A DNA stretch of 64,000 bases, from NCBI RefSeq assembly GCF_964020195.1, contig NZ_OZ026539.1, positions 748,299 through 812,298 of the forward strand, in the 5' to 3' direction. A model generated the notes under the pieces. That model was not told where the DNA came from, ran no database searches, and saw only the letters and a list, made by a program, of their open reading frames with translations. The stretch's first letter is position 1. Each line of letters starts with the position of its first letter. This DNA is from Spiroplasma endosymbiont of Lasioglossum villosulum. Lineage in GTDB: Bacteria > Bacillota_I > Bacilli_A > Mycoplasmatales > VBWQ01. Shown piece by piece: positions 22,321 through 35,233 of this stretch. The translations under genes were made by a program, and so were the position numbers.

Positions 22321-23058
22321 TTAAGTATGGATTATACTTTGAGTATCTTTCTTAACACAATCATGAATTTTAACATCATAACTATTAAATAAATTTTCAT
22401 AATCAACATTAAATGGCGCTAGTAATTGGTTTTTACTAGAAAAACGAGTAATTAATAAGTGCAAATAATGATGATCATTATTAGCATTTAAAGTTTGTTC
22501 ATAATAAGCGAACCGTTCTTTATACTTAAATTGAATTGCTAATACTTTAAAATTATGTGATAAATAATTACGAACATCTTTAATATATTCTAACTGTTCT
22601 AATAAAATTTTACTATCATTAAATTCTTTGATACCAAAATAATGAGCAATCTTAGCGATACTTTTATCATTTAAAGTTTGTAATAATTTCATTGTTCATT
22701 CAAATGACATAACTTCTATTAAACTGCGTATTGTTCGTGATTTTAAAACACCACTTCTATTATATTTATTATAACCAGCACGAATCAAACGTAAAGCTGT
22801 TTTCATTTGAGCTAGGTGTTCTGGATTAAGAAAAGTAGCATTATCTAAATTTTGAACATTATCATTAAAAAGTTGATGTAATAAAGCATTTTTTAAAGAA
22901 TTTTCAATCATTAAAATATGTTTTAAATACAATAAACGTAAATCAATGTTTAATAAAAATAAATCTTTAAGTTGATGTTGAGGATAATTACGCTTTAATA
23001 ATTCTAAATATTTTTCTTCAACAATATTTTCTACAAATCATTCTTCATTTAATAACAT
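22321..23058 (-). CDS. Abi_2-like (AbiD/AbiF) HEPN-type protein
   Basis: 245 residues, soluble and helical. The order of elements matches Abi-family proteins: an N-terminal helix pair with a DLFLLNIDLRLLYLKHI segment, a middle RTIRSLIEVMSFEW block, and near residue 165 the sequence DVRNYLSHNFKVL. The last contains the R-x4-H motif (RNYLSH) that forms the RNase site of HEPN domains. Abi_2 proteins were first known as phage abortive-infection factors; many act as toxin-like RNases. The start ATG 23058 follows AAGGAG. It lies 21 bases after the flippase-like gene in the same orientation, so it may be expressed from that operon rather than on its own. Family assignment is by pattern. Confidence 0.65.
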
Positions 23059-23079
23059 GTAATTCACTCCTTAAATAAA

Positions 23080-24993
23080 CTAACCTCTAATTTTATAAAT
23101 ACCAACGCGAATAGAAGAATTTTCAGATTCTTTTGTTTCACTTTTAATATCTACTTCTTTTTTTCTTCGTAACAACTCTTGTTCAATAAAGTCATCAACG
23201 TTCATATTGGTACTTTGATAAGTAGCAGTTCAATCAAATGTTTTATTAGTAAAGTTATTTTTAGGTTTATTACTATCTTTAAAAAATTCTTGTACTTCTT
23301 GATTCATAAATGCTTTTTGCTTACGTTTACGTGAAAATAAATTAGTAAAAAATTTCTTAAAATTAAAAATTGATCAAAACTGACGAAAATTAATAGTCAT
23401 TGCTAAACCAAAAATTAAAATTGATGAATACAATAATGAATAACCGATAACTCGTAATACAAAACTATAATCTGTGAAATTATATGTTGGTGGATATTTA
23501 TCAAAGAAATAAAGACATCCAAATAATGTTACTGCTAAAATTGGAATAATTAACACTAAAGTATTTTGAATAATAAAACGTAAATCACTATTATACGTCA
23601 AATGTTTTCAAACATAAACTCAGATTGAAATTAAACGATAAACTCAACCAATACAACTTGATAAAAGAATCATATATAAACTTAATGATAAATATTGATA
23701 ACTTTGATGTTTTCAACCTAAATTTGATAGTATTCAACCCAAAATAACACCTAAAACAAGATTGATTATTGATTGAATATATGAACCTCAAATTGTTTCT
23801 TTGTGTTTTACAGTAGCATTTACAATAACTTTTCCTGGTTCGGTTGCCACTTGAATTGTATTTTTTAAAGATAAAAGTAAAATAAATCATGGTTGTGACA
23901 AAAATAAATTAATAAAAAGATTTTTTGAAGAATCAAAATTACCATCAGAATTATTAATATTTGTAATACTTAAAGCAGACACTAAATATTGAGTAATAAT
24001 AAATTGATTAATAAATAAAAAACCAGCAATCATATAAGCATATAACTCAAATTTAGTATACACAGTTCATCTAATTCGTCCACTTTTGGCAATTCAATAT
24101 CCAAAAACTTCGCGAAAAGAACTAATTAAAATTAAAGCAATTGAGCGCATCGTTGTAGCAATAATAATATAAATAGTGTAAATTGATGTTGTTGTCAGTG
24201 ATAAAAATAAAGTAATTAAAATAATATCAATGTTAGAAATAATCATGTCAGGTAAACGATTCAGGGCTACTCATCACGATTGTTTTAGCATCCTTTTTTG
24301 TTGTGTTCATTTTTTATGTTGTAATCATGGATATTCAATTTTAATAACGATAAAAGTAACAAATGCTTTTAATACACCACAAACAAAATAAGCAAAAAAA
24401 GGAATATACATATCTATCGGTTTACCATCAGACTTTCTAATAACTAATAACGTCATTAGTAAAATATACATAATAATCTCTGAAAAAATAAAAATTAAAC
24501 GATTTAAATAACCTTTTTGATCAGCTTGAATTAAATTTTGATAAGCACCACTAAAATAAAAAAAGATTAATTCACGTGATCCTAAAGAAATAATAATAAG
24601 TGCTACTTGTCAAAAAGGAATTTCCATATCTAAACCAATTTCTGGTAAATGAACACTAGCTAATCCTAAAATAAAACCAGCACTGACAAGAATAATTAAA
24701 TATATTCTTCCTGAATGATGATAATTTTTTCTTGTCGTATTAATAATATCGTTGACGGTTTCATAATCATCATTTTGTAACGGACGATATAAAGAAAAAA
24801 TGGTAATTAAACCAAGTCCTCCTTCTGTCAAACTAAGGTAAGTCAAAAAAGAAATAATAACACGAATTAAACCATTAATTTTTTCACCGTATGCTAAACC
24901 AGTAACATAAAGAAAAGTTAACTGTAAAATAGAGATAATAATTGTCATGATAACACCAACAATTGTATTAAAAATACCTTTTTTAGTTGTCAT
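23080..24993 (-). CDS. polysaccharide/lipid flippase-like multi-pass membrane protein
   Basis: 637 residues with about 12-14 membrane helices in the arrangement of MATE/MVF-superfamily oligosaccharide flippases. It opens with a helix ending FLYVTGLAYG, followed by ISFLTYLSLTEGGLGL; the glycine-rich turn is typical. It ends in a charged cytoplasmic tail of about 110 residues (RKRKQKAF to the end). Spiroplasmas have no peptidoglycan, so a lipid-linked or capsular glycan is the likeliest cargo; that is inference. ATG 24993 is preserved behind GGGTGA; an in-frame GTG at 25005 overlaps that site. The Abi-like gene follows 21 bases downstream. Confidence 0.65.
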
Positions 24994-25120
24994 TACTTCA
25001 CCCAATCTATATAAATAAAACTAATTTTGTTTTTTATTTAAATATGTTAACAACCCAAAATTAAAAGTTCAATATTATTAATCACTATTAAAAATAAAAA
25101 ATAGCAAAAAAATAAAAATG

Positions 25121-25144
25121 TAATCTATATATTAGTATAGATTA
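25121..25144 (-). terminator. terminator after the pseudouridine synthase gene
   Basis: TAATCTATA and TATAGATTA pair around a 6-base loop, and on the minus strand the stem is followed by a T-rich stretch. It lies seven bases beyond the leftward rluD-type gene. Confidence 0.7.
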
Positions 25145-25150
25145 ATTTTA

Positions 25151-26077
25151 TCATTTTTCTTTTTTAATCTGTTTAATTAAATCTGTTTTTAAATCTTTTA
25201 TTATAAAATTTTGATCATTCAAATAAGTAAATGGTTCTTCTAAATCATTAAATGACAAATAATAAGCAAATAATGCAATTTTATTAGGGGTAACTATTGT
25301 TGACCCATACTTAGTGTCACCAACAATTGGCAAATTTAAAAATTGTAAAGTACTACGAATTTGATGTTTTCTACCAGTAACTAATTGACACTCAACTAAA
25401 GTAAAGTCTTTAGTATTAAATATTGGTGTAAAGATGGTGCTACAACTTTTACTTTGTTCACTTGGTTCAATTGAAAATTTCATTTTCATTGTTAACTCAT
25501 CATGAGTAATATAACCAGAAATATTTAAATTTTTAGTTAATTGACCAGAACAAATAGCCAAATATTTTTTAATAATTTGACCATTTTTAGTAGCATTATG
25601 AAGTACGTTTTGTGTCATTTTATTTTTTGGATAAATAATTAAACCCTTAGTTAGTTTATCTAAACGATACTGATGACTAATATTAAATGTTTGCTCACGT
25701 TTCTTCTTCGGGTATTTTTGTTGTAAATAATATTTTACCATGTTATCTAAGCAAGAACCATATGGTTGGTGGACAACAATATTATGATCTTTATTAACAA
25801 TTAAAAAATTATCATCTTCATAAAACAATTCAATTGGTGCTTCTTTAGTAATTTTTTCTGGTTTATAGTTAACAACTAAATTACTTTCATAAATGACTAC
25901 TAAATCATTTTCTTGTAAGCGATATTTAAAATCAGTAGTAGTTTTATTATTAACTCTGATTTTTTTTGTTCTAAATAAACGATAAATTTTTGACAGTGGT
26001 AGTGTTTTAAATACTTTTTTTAAATAATTAATTAAAGTTTGATCAGCATCATTGGGAGTAATTGTTAAGGTAGTCAT
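25151..26077 (-). CDS. RluC/RluD-family ribosomal RNA pseudouridine synthase
   Basis: 308 residues. An N-terminal S4-like RNA-binding domain (residues 1-75, with KIYRLFRTKKIRVNNK) precedes the catalytic domain. Motif II reads HQYRLDKLTKGLIIYPK, giving the catalytic aspartate in RLD at about residue 140. The closing motifs LVECQLVTGRKHQIRSTL and PIVGDTKYG are diagnostic for the RluA/C/D group. The enzyme isomerises uridines in 23S rRNA in the cytoplasm; which position cannot be decided. The start follows AAAGGAG. The CPBP protease gene ends 11 bases upstream, so the two are probably co-transcribed. Confidence 0.9.
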   Translation of the reverse strand: MTTLTITPNDADQTLINYLKKVFKTLPLSKIYRLFRTKKIRVNNKTTTDFKYRLQENDLVVIYESNLVVNYKPEKITKEAPIELFYEDDNFLIVNKDHNIVVHQPYGSCLDNMVKYYLQQKYPKKKREQTFNISHQYRLDKLTKGLIIYPKNKMTQNVLHNATKNGQIIKKYLAICSGQLTKNLNISGYITHDELTMKMKFSIEPSEQSKSCSTIFTPIFNTKDFTLVECQLVTGRKHQIRSTLQFLNLPIVGDTKYGSTIVTPNKIALFAYYLSFNDLEEPFTYLNDQNFIIKDLKTDLIKQIKKEK

Positions 26078-26088
26078 AATTTCTCCTT

Positions 26089-27180
26089 TTAATTTTTATT
26101 AATAAAACCAGAAATAGTTGCAATTAGATTAGAAAAAGCATGTAAACCAATAGTATATGTAGTATTACCCCGTGTCATTATAAATAATAAGGGTAATATA
26201 ATACTAAATCCTAAATAACCAATAATATTATTTCAATCACCACTATCCATAACATGCATTGATGGGAAATAAATTAATGAAGCTGCATATGCTAATCAAC
26301 GATAACGAACAATGGTAAAAGTACCATGACGATATGATATTTCTTCATTAATTGGAGCAATAAAAATAGTACTAAGAACTAAAACAAAAATGCCATACGG
26401 ACTATTCATTAATAAGTTTAAAACATCTTGATTTTTTGAAGTATTATTACTTGTTAACATATTAAATTCACTAAATTTAGGAATTATGTTGAAAATAATA
26501 TTTAAAATAGTACCAATAACAGCAAAAATGGTAACTCAAGTTATTAAATCTAATTTTGCTTCTTTTAAAGTAGTAATAATTCTCTCACGTAATGATCTAC
26601 AAAATACTAATACTAAAATTGATCCTAACAATTGAAATAACTGTTGAATTAAAAATGTAGTAGCAAGCGAAGTTACATCATCATCTTTACCACTAATAAC
26701 TTTTGTTGCAATAAAAAATAAAAGAACAAATACTACACTAATAAAACCAAATACACTATGACTATAAGCAGCCCACCCGCCTTTTTTAATCATAGCTTCT
26801 CAATCAATACCAAGTGAAACAACCAAGCCAAAAATTGGCAATAAACTAAAAATAAAAAGACTAAGAAATGAACTTTGACTAGTATCTTTTACAGCATAAG
26901 TTTTGATTAAACTATAAAGAATTGGAATTATAATAAAAGATATAAGATAAATTATTGTTAGAGTTCAACTGGCTGTTTTGAAATTAAAGTTATTGGTGTC
27001 ATCACAACTAAGGGATTTTGAAGTAAATTTATCAATAAATGATTGTTTTTGTTCATTTTTTTCTAAATTATTACTATTAATGTTATCAGTTTGGTTTACA
27101 TTAATTCTACGTATGATATCATTGTTGTGAGAAACATTAATTTGATTAGATTTTTTATTAAACATGTATAAGTACTGCAC
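26089..27180 (-). CDS. CPBP-family intramembrane metalloprotease
   Basis: About 363 residues. A polar N-terminal region of some 70 residues precedes eight or so membrane helices. The CPBP (Abi/CAAX protease-like) motifs are complete: APINEEISYRH with the EExxxR catalytic set near residue 270, PSMHVMD with the second histidine, and GLHAFSNL for the last metal ligand. These proteins process prenylated or other membrane substrates. GTG 27180 is favoured because AAGGGTGA precedes it by eight bases; GTG 27192 lies within that Shine-Dalgarno and ATG 27165 lacks one. rluD-type gene follows immediately. Confidence 0.85.
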
Positions 27181-27268
27181 GAAAACTTTCACCCTTTGTT
27201 AGTAAAATTAGTATTTAATATTAATTTTTAGTATAACATATAGTGAGAAATCTTGTAATATAATAAAC

Positions 27269-27296
27269 TTGTAATTTTATATTAATTTATTATAAT
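27269..27296 (+). promoter_or_regulatory. promoter of sodA
   Basis: TTGTAA (27269-27274) and TATAAT (27291-27296) are separated by 16 bases, placing transcription start near 27303 and leaving a 48-base leader before sodA. Confidence 0.5.
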
Positions 27297-27350
27297 GCAA
27301 TGCAATATTTATATGTGAAGAGTTTAAAAAGAAAAGGAGGATAGAAAAGA

Positions 27351-28043
27351 ATGCCTAAATACAAGATTAATATTATCGATTTACCATATAATTATGATGC
27401 TTTAGAACCTTACATTTCACAAGAAACAATTAAACATCATTATGAAGAACTTCATAAGAAATATTTAACTTCTTTAAAATTAGTGATGGATAAACATCCG
27501 AAAGTTTTTTCTGATTATAATCTTGAAACTAAAGGGGAACTAAATCGTTTATTAAGTAATTATTGTAAATTAGAAGATATATGTGAGGATAAAGAAACTT
27601 GTAATGTAAAAAAATTACAAAGTAGCATTCGACAATTTGGTGGGGGAGTAATTAATCATAATCTTTTCTTTTCACTATTGGGGAAAAATAAAGGTTTTAA
27701 TGAAAAATCAGCTATTGGTAAAGCAATCATTAATCGCTTTGAATCTTATGAAAAATTTGAAGCTGCTTTAACAAAAACTGCCATGGATATTTTTGGAAGT
27801 GGTTGAGCATGATTAGTAATTGATAATAATGGTACATTAAGACTATACAAAACTTTTAATCAAGACAATCCATGATTCTTGAACATGTACCCATTGATCG
27901 CTATTGATGTATGAGAACATGCACATTATCTACAATATAAAAATGAACAAGAGAAATACTTACAAGCATTATTAAAAGTTATCAATTGAGAACAAGTAAA
28001 TAATAATTATCAAGAGTATTTAAATGAAAAAAATAAAAAATAA
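27351..28043 (+). CDS. sodA: iron/manganese superoxide dismutase
   Basis: 230 residues, somewhat longer than the usual 200-210. It dismutates superoxide to O2 and H2O2. Metal ligands are visible: the histidine of TIKHHYEELHKKY near residue 28, the histidine of GGGVINHNLFF, and the Asp and His of IDVWEHAHYLQYKN near the C-terminus. The middle carries an insertion with three cysteines (around DICEDKETC) that ordinary SodA lacks. The Shine-Dalgarno AAAGGAGG is strong. Standing alone between its own promoter and terminator, it is probably independently controlled. It may complement the peroxide-generating glycerol pathway 20 kb away. Confidence 0.93.
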
Positions 28044-28045
28044 GT

Positions 28046-28073
28046 AAAAAAGAACTCAGTTGAGTTCTTTTTT
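28046..28073. terminator. terminator of sodA
   Basis: A6-GAACTCA and TGAGTTC-T6 form a perfect 13-bp stem with a GT loop, three bases after the stop codon. It can also serve the convergent zinc-ribbon gene. Confidence 0.85.
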
Positions 28074-28105
28074 TTATAATATTATTAATATTAATCTAAG
28101 CTAAG

Positions 28106-28342
28106 TTATTTTTTAGAAGAATTTTTGGAAGAAATAGCAGCAATTCTAGTTTTTTTAATTTCTGCTTTTTTTTCTATTTTGATTTTTTCAACATGTTTTT
28201 TAAAACCACATCGATTACAATTCAATTGAATATTTTTTGCTTCTAAAAATTCGGCAATTAAAATAACCCTACCACAACGATGACAAGCAAAAGCATTTTC
28301 TGGCTTTTGTGCTAAACGAACAGATGCATATGTATCTTTCAT
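28106..28342 (-). CDS. small zinc-ribbon protein
   Basis: 78 residues. Two CxxC knuckles (CHRCG at residues 20-24 and CNRCG at 42-46) form a treble-clef-like zinc ribbon, followed by a lysine-rich tail. The size and layout resemble small nucleic-acid-binding ribbons such as Com-like or ribosomal-type proteins, but the family is not identified. The start ATG 28342 follows a weak TAGGAG. Monocistronic and convergent with sodA. Confidence 0.65.
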   Translation of the reverse strand: MKDTYASVRLAQKPENAFACHRCGRVILIAEFLEAKNIQLNCNRCGFKKHVEKIKIEKKAEIKKTRIAAISSKNSSKK

Positions 28343-28687
28343 AACTTACTCCTAACTCATATAAAATTAAAGTAATTATCTTTAGTTTTAATACTATACT
28401 TAAAACTTATCAAAGGTTAATATTAAAAAATGTATCTAGTTATATACAAAAAAACCTTTAAGTCAAATAAACTTAATAAGAGTTTAAAAAACCAAATACT
28501 TAATTAGCCATTATTTTTTAATACTAATTTTATTATAATCATTTTTTTAAAAAAATGTATATTATTATTTATTTATTTTATTTACATTACTAAATTATAC
28601 TTTTATAAAACAATATTACAATTAAAGTAATAATTCATTTATAATTAATTATGTCTTATTAACAAACCAATTAGGGGAGAAAGTAAT
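28343..28687. other. intergenic region between divergent genes
   Basis: 345 bases of A/T-rich sequence between the leftward zinc-ribbon gene and ligA. It must hold both promoters. I see no ORF or strong hairpin; AAGTTTATTTGACTT-like inverted segments near 28455-28480 are weak. Confidence 0.4.
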
Positions 28688-30695
<2,008 letters not shown>

Positions 30696-30703
<8 letters not shown>

Positions 30704-31010
30704 AATTGAAAAGAAAATGACAACAAAAATGCTACATGAATTTGCTAACGAACTTATGTTCAATTTAAGCGAAGAACAATGTGAAAATCTTTTACTAGAA
30801 TTTAAAGCTATTGAAAAACAAATGGAAATTGTAACAAATATCAATACAAATGATATTGAACCTTTAAATTACCCATTTCCTATTATTAATAATTTATTAC
30901 GTTCCGATAATGTTGGAACTCATTTAACGTCTAAAAGTGTTTTAAATATTGCTCCAGAAGTTGAAAATAATTACATTAGTATTAATCAGGTGATTAATCA
31001 TGAAAATTAA
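30696..31010 (+). CDS. gatC: aspartyl/glutamyl-tRNA amidotransferase subunit C
   Basis: 104 residues. GatC holds GatA and GatB together in the complex that amidates Glu-tRNA(Gln) and Asp-tRNA(Asn). The family pattern is present: two N-terminal helices with LHEFANELMFNLSEEQ, the NTNDIEPLNYPF proline-containing linker, and LRSDNV. ATG 30696 follows GAGGTAG inside the end of ligA. gatA overlaps its end by 11 bases, indicating translational coupling. Confidence 0.9.
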
Positions 31011-32472
31011 TTACCACCAACTTTCAATTCGTCAACTTCATGAATTATTAAAAACAAAAATACTTACTCCAGATCAATTAACTAAATTAGTATACAAACG
31101 ATTAGAACAATTCAAAAAATTAAATGCTGTTGTTACTTCACTAGAACAAAATGCCATTAAACAAACAAAATTAATTACTGAACAAGAAATTAATGATAAT
31201 TTATTAGCAGCAATTCCATTTGTAATGAAAGATAATATTGCTACTATTAATTTCTTAACAACAGGTTCATCAAAAATTCTTGCTAATTTTATTCCTAATT
31301 ATGACAGTACTGTTAATATGTTATTAACAAATAATAAAGCCATTAATATAGCTAAAACTGCTCTTGATGAACTAGGAATGGGTGGAGATGGTTTATATGC
31401 AGCTACTGGTCATGTCTTAAACCCTTGGAATTTAAAACATATCACTGGTGGTAGTTCTAGTGGCAGTGCAGCTTTAGTCGCTGCTGGAATTGTACCATTT
31501 GCTTTAGGAACAGATACTGGTGATTCAATACGTAAACCTGCCGCTTATTGTGGTATTGTTGGTTTTAAACCAACGTATGGTTTAATTTCACGAAATGGTG
31601 TTTTTCCTTATGCTCCAAGTTTAGACACAGTTGGTATATTTACTAATCATGTCGAAGATATTGCCATTGTCTTGGATAGTATTGTTTTATTTGATGAACA
31701 AGACTTTACTAGTGTTCAAAGTAAAGAAAAAAACTATACTAAAAACTTAAATCAAAATATAGAAGGTAAAAATATTGCTATTTTAAATTATAATGATTAT
31801 CAGTGAAATGATATAGTTAAATCTAGTTTTGATGAAGCAATAAAGCATTTAACTGATGGTGGTGCAAAAGTTCAACAAATTGAATTTAATAAAGAATTAT
31901 TACAATCTTTATTACCAGTCTATATGATTATTTCTTTTGCTGAAGCAACCAGTTGCCATGCAAATCTAACTGGTATTAATTTTGGTGTTCGTAAAAATGG
32001 TAAAAATTATCAAGAAGTTATGACAAATTCACGAACATTTGGTTTCGGTGATATGGTAAAACGCAGATACATTATTGGTGCATATGCTTTATCTGAAAAT
32101 CATCAAGAAGAATTATTTAACAAAGCTAAAAAAGTAAGAAGATTAATTGTTGAACATTTAAATACTATCTTTAAAAAATATGATGCTTTCATTATTATGC
32201 CAAATATTAATCCAGTTCCAAAAATTAAAGATGTATTAGAACAAAAAAAAGTTATTAAAAGTGAACATGATTATTTAGAAGACTTACTACTACTTTCTAA
32301 CTTAAATGGTGGACCAAGCATTAATATTCCGTTAACTACTGTTAATGGTTTACCGATTGGTTTTAATATTAATGGTGCACCTTTCAATGATCAAGTTATA
32401 TTGAATATTGCTTCATTTTTAAGTAAAAAAATTAATTTTAATAATAAACTACTAGGTGATGATCATGAATAA
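31000..32472 (+). CDS. gatA: aspartyl/glutamyl-tRNA amidotransferase subunit A
   Basis: 490 residues, full length. Amidase-signature enzyme that releases ammonia from glutamine for the GatB site. The catalytic triad is visible: Lys in PFVMKDNIAT, Ser in the GGSSSGSAALVAAG loop, and the nucleophile serine in TDTGDSIRKPAAYCG. GATDS in many relatives reads GTDTGDS here, which is normal for GatA. The gene contains an intact A8 run at about 32242-32249, useful as a control for the homopolymer lesions elsewhere. It overlaps gatB by 8 bases. Confidence 0.96.
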
Positions 32473-33904
32473 TAAATATGATGTTGTAATGGGTATTGAA
32501 ATCCACTGTGAATTAAAAACTAAAACTAAATGTTTTTCCAACGCCGCCAATACTTTTGGTCAAAAACCAAATACTCAAATTAATGCCATTGATTGTGGCT
32601 ATCCAGGAACATTACCAACAGTTAATCAAGCTGTTATTATAATGGCAATTCAAACATGTACTGCTTTAAAAATGAATATTGATCCACTATTACGTTTTGA
32701 TCGAAAAAGTTATTTTTATCCCGATTTACCTAAAGGTTATCAAATCACACAATTTTTTCATCCAATTGGTACAAACGGTGAATTACCAATAGTTGTAAAT
32801 AATGAAGAATTTATTGTTAGCTTTGAACGCTTACATATTGAAGAAGACACAGCAAAACAAATTCATAATAATAAAAAAACATTACTAGACTATAATCGAG
32901 CAGGAATTCCCTTATTAGAAATTGTTACTAAACCAATTTTTAACACAAGCGAACAAGTAGTAGCATATATTAATACTCTACGTCAATTATTAATTCATTT
33001 ACAAGTTAGTTATGCTAAAATGAATGAAGGTTCATTACGATGCGATATTAATATATCGTTAAAACCACATGGTAGTGATACTTTAGGTACCAAAGTTGAA
33101 ATTAAAAATTTAAATTCTACACATAATATTACTTTAGCAATAAATGATGAAATTAATCGTCAAACTAATATTTTAAATAAAAAACAAAAAATTAATCTTG
33201 AAACTAGAAGATTTGATGAAAAAACTAATAAAACCGTTAGCATGCGTAGCAAAGAAAATAAAATTGATTATAAATACTTTCCTGAACCAAATATTTTTCC
33301 AATTCAACTAGACGAAAAATGAATCAAAATGATTGCTAAAAATCTTCCTGAATTGCCTAAACAAATAATGGAAAGATTAAAAAAACAATACAATTTACCA
33401 ATAAAAGATATTAATTTATTAATTGACAAAGTAGAAATATTAACTATTTTTGAACAAACAGTTGCCATTAATAATTTAATATTACCTACGTTTAATTATT
33501 TAGTAGGTCCTGTGCAAGCTTATTGTAATATTAATAACACTACTATTAAAAACAGCGAACTTACTGCTAATAATCTATCACAATTAGTTAGTCTAGTTTA
33601 TGAGCAAAAAATTAATGATAAACAAAGTAAACAGTTATTAAATGCAATTATGATTAATAATGAAAAAAGCCCTACCGATCTTATTAGAACATTAGGTATT
33701 ACTTTAGTAAGTGATAGTAATGATTTAGAAAAAATATTAATCACAATTTTAAAAGCAAATGAAAACATGATTACTATTTATAAAGTCAATCCAGAAAAAG
33801 CATTAAAATTTTTTATGGGTCAATTAATGAAACTAACTAAAGGACAAGCAAATCCACAAGTTTCTAAAGAAATATTAAAAAAATTGATTGAAAACTATAA
33901 TTAG
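32465..33904 (+). CDS. gatB: aspartyl/glutamyl-tRNA amidotransferase subunit B
   Basis: 479 residues, full length. Activates the misacylated Glu/Asp on tRNA and transfers ammonia from GatA. Landmarks are the GIEIHCELKTKTKCFS opening, DRKSYFYPDLPKGYQITQ, IEEDTAKQIH, DYNRAGIPLLEIVTKP, and the C-terminal tRNA-binding YqeY-like domain ending LKKLIENYN. The ATG lies in AGGTGATGATCATGA, immediately before the gatA stop. The transcript ends in a hairpin overlapping its stop codon. Confidence 0.97.
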
Positions 33905-33919
33905 TTTCAATCAATTTTT
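33879..33919 (+). terminator. terminator overlapping the gatB stop
   Basis: AAAAATTGATTGAAA (33879-33893) pairs with TTTCAATCAATTTTT (33905-33919), a 15-bp perfect stem around an 11-base loop containing the gatB TAG. The terminal T-run completes an intrinsic terminator. The 184 bases to the next gene carry nothing else recognisable. Confidence 0.8.
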
Positions 33920-34103
33920 AATTATGAATTTTTATATTATACTTTGAATATTTTTATTATAAATTATATACTAATATTTTATTTAAAATCTACATCTTCA
34001 ATTAAATTTTCTTTAATTACTAAATCATCATTTGTCTTATTAATAATTAATGAATATTTTATTAAAATATTTGTTTTTATTCTTTTAAATAACTTTCTTA
34101 ATT

Positions 34104-35057
34104 TTAATTAAAATTATTTGTTGGTCTTAAAAATTGTAATGACATTGTTAAATTATTAACTAATGTTTTATTTGTCAATTCTGGTTTATTTAATTGGATG
34201 GTTATTGTTTGATCATTAATATTTCTTTGATTCAAATTTGATTCATTATTTTTTTGTTGTAATTGTTGTATCTTTTCATGTAATTCATTACTTTTTTGTT
34301 GTAATGTTTGCATTTGAACATGTAATTCATATTGTTTAATTTCTAAATTAGTAATTTGTTTTTCTAAAGATGCTATTTTAAAATTTGCTTTTTTTGGTAT
34401 TTCTAAAAGAATTTTAAAATTAGTAAGTTTATTATTTTGATAATCAGCTTTTAATTCTTTTTCTAATTTATCTTTAATATCTTTAATATTTTCTTTTAAT
34501 TTTGTCTTTTGATTCTCTATCAAGATATTTTTTTGTTTTAACTTCTGCTGTTGTTTTTGTAAAAATTTTATGTCCCTATCAAAAATCTCTTTTCATAAAA
34601 GTTTTATTTTACTATTTAAAGTTAGTAAATCGCTTTTTGCTTCTATCAATTTACTATTAAAATAAACTCTAAACCTTAATACTTTTAATAAAATTTTCTT
34701 TAAATGTTTTTTAGAAAAATTATCTTTTTCAATTTGTTTATTAATAAATAAATTTAATACTTTTATTTTTTTAAGATATTTTTCATTTATTATTAAATGA
34801 AAAATATCTTTATTTTTTTTAAAATTAATAAAATCTTCAAGTATTTTTGGTAAAAAAACCTCTTTTAAAGTAGTTAATTGAAAATTATATGAATAATTAT
34901 TTATTTCATCATTTAATTCTAAGATTAAGGAATTTGTTCAATCTTCAATAATTTTAAGTGAATCAAATTTCCCTTTTAGAATTGGTATCTTTTTATCCAA
35001 ACATTTTATTTTATATTGTGTTCATTTATTACTAAAAAAATAAATATAATTGTCCAT
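34104..35057 (-). CDS. coiled-coil protein of unknown function
   Basis: 317 residues without signal peptide or membrane helix. The N-terminal 120 residues are mixed, with aromatic residues. From about residue 150 onward the protein becomes a long coiled coil, including Gln-rich heptads (LHVQMQTLQQKSNELHEKIQ near residue 265), and it ends in a short Asn/Pro tail. The start ATG 35057 follows AAAGGATGAAG. It is alone between short gaps. Not recognised; a filament or scaffold role is only a guess from composition. Confidence 0.7.
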
Positions 35058-35233
35058 TGTTCTTCATCCTTTACATAAAATTATTATTTTAAATACTAAA
35101 TAAATAAATTTCCCTTAATTTAGTAAATCATTAAATATTTATAGATATCATCTCTAGTTATTTCAAAATTAGATTCTATTAATATTCTTTACTTATACTT
35201 TTGATATTTTTTCCTTTTAAATACTATTACTAA

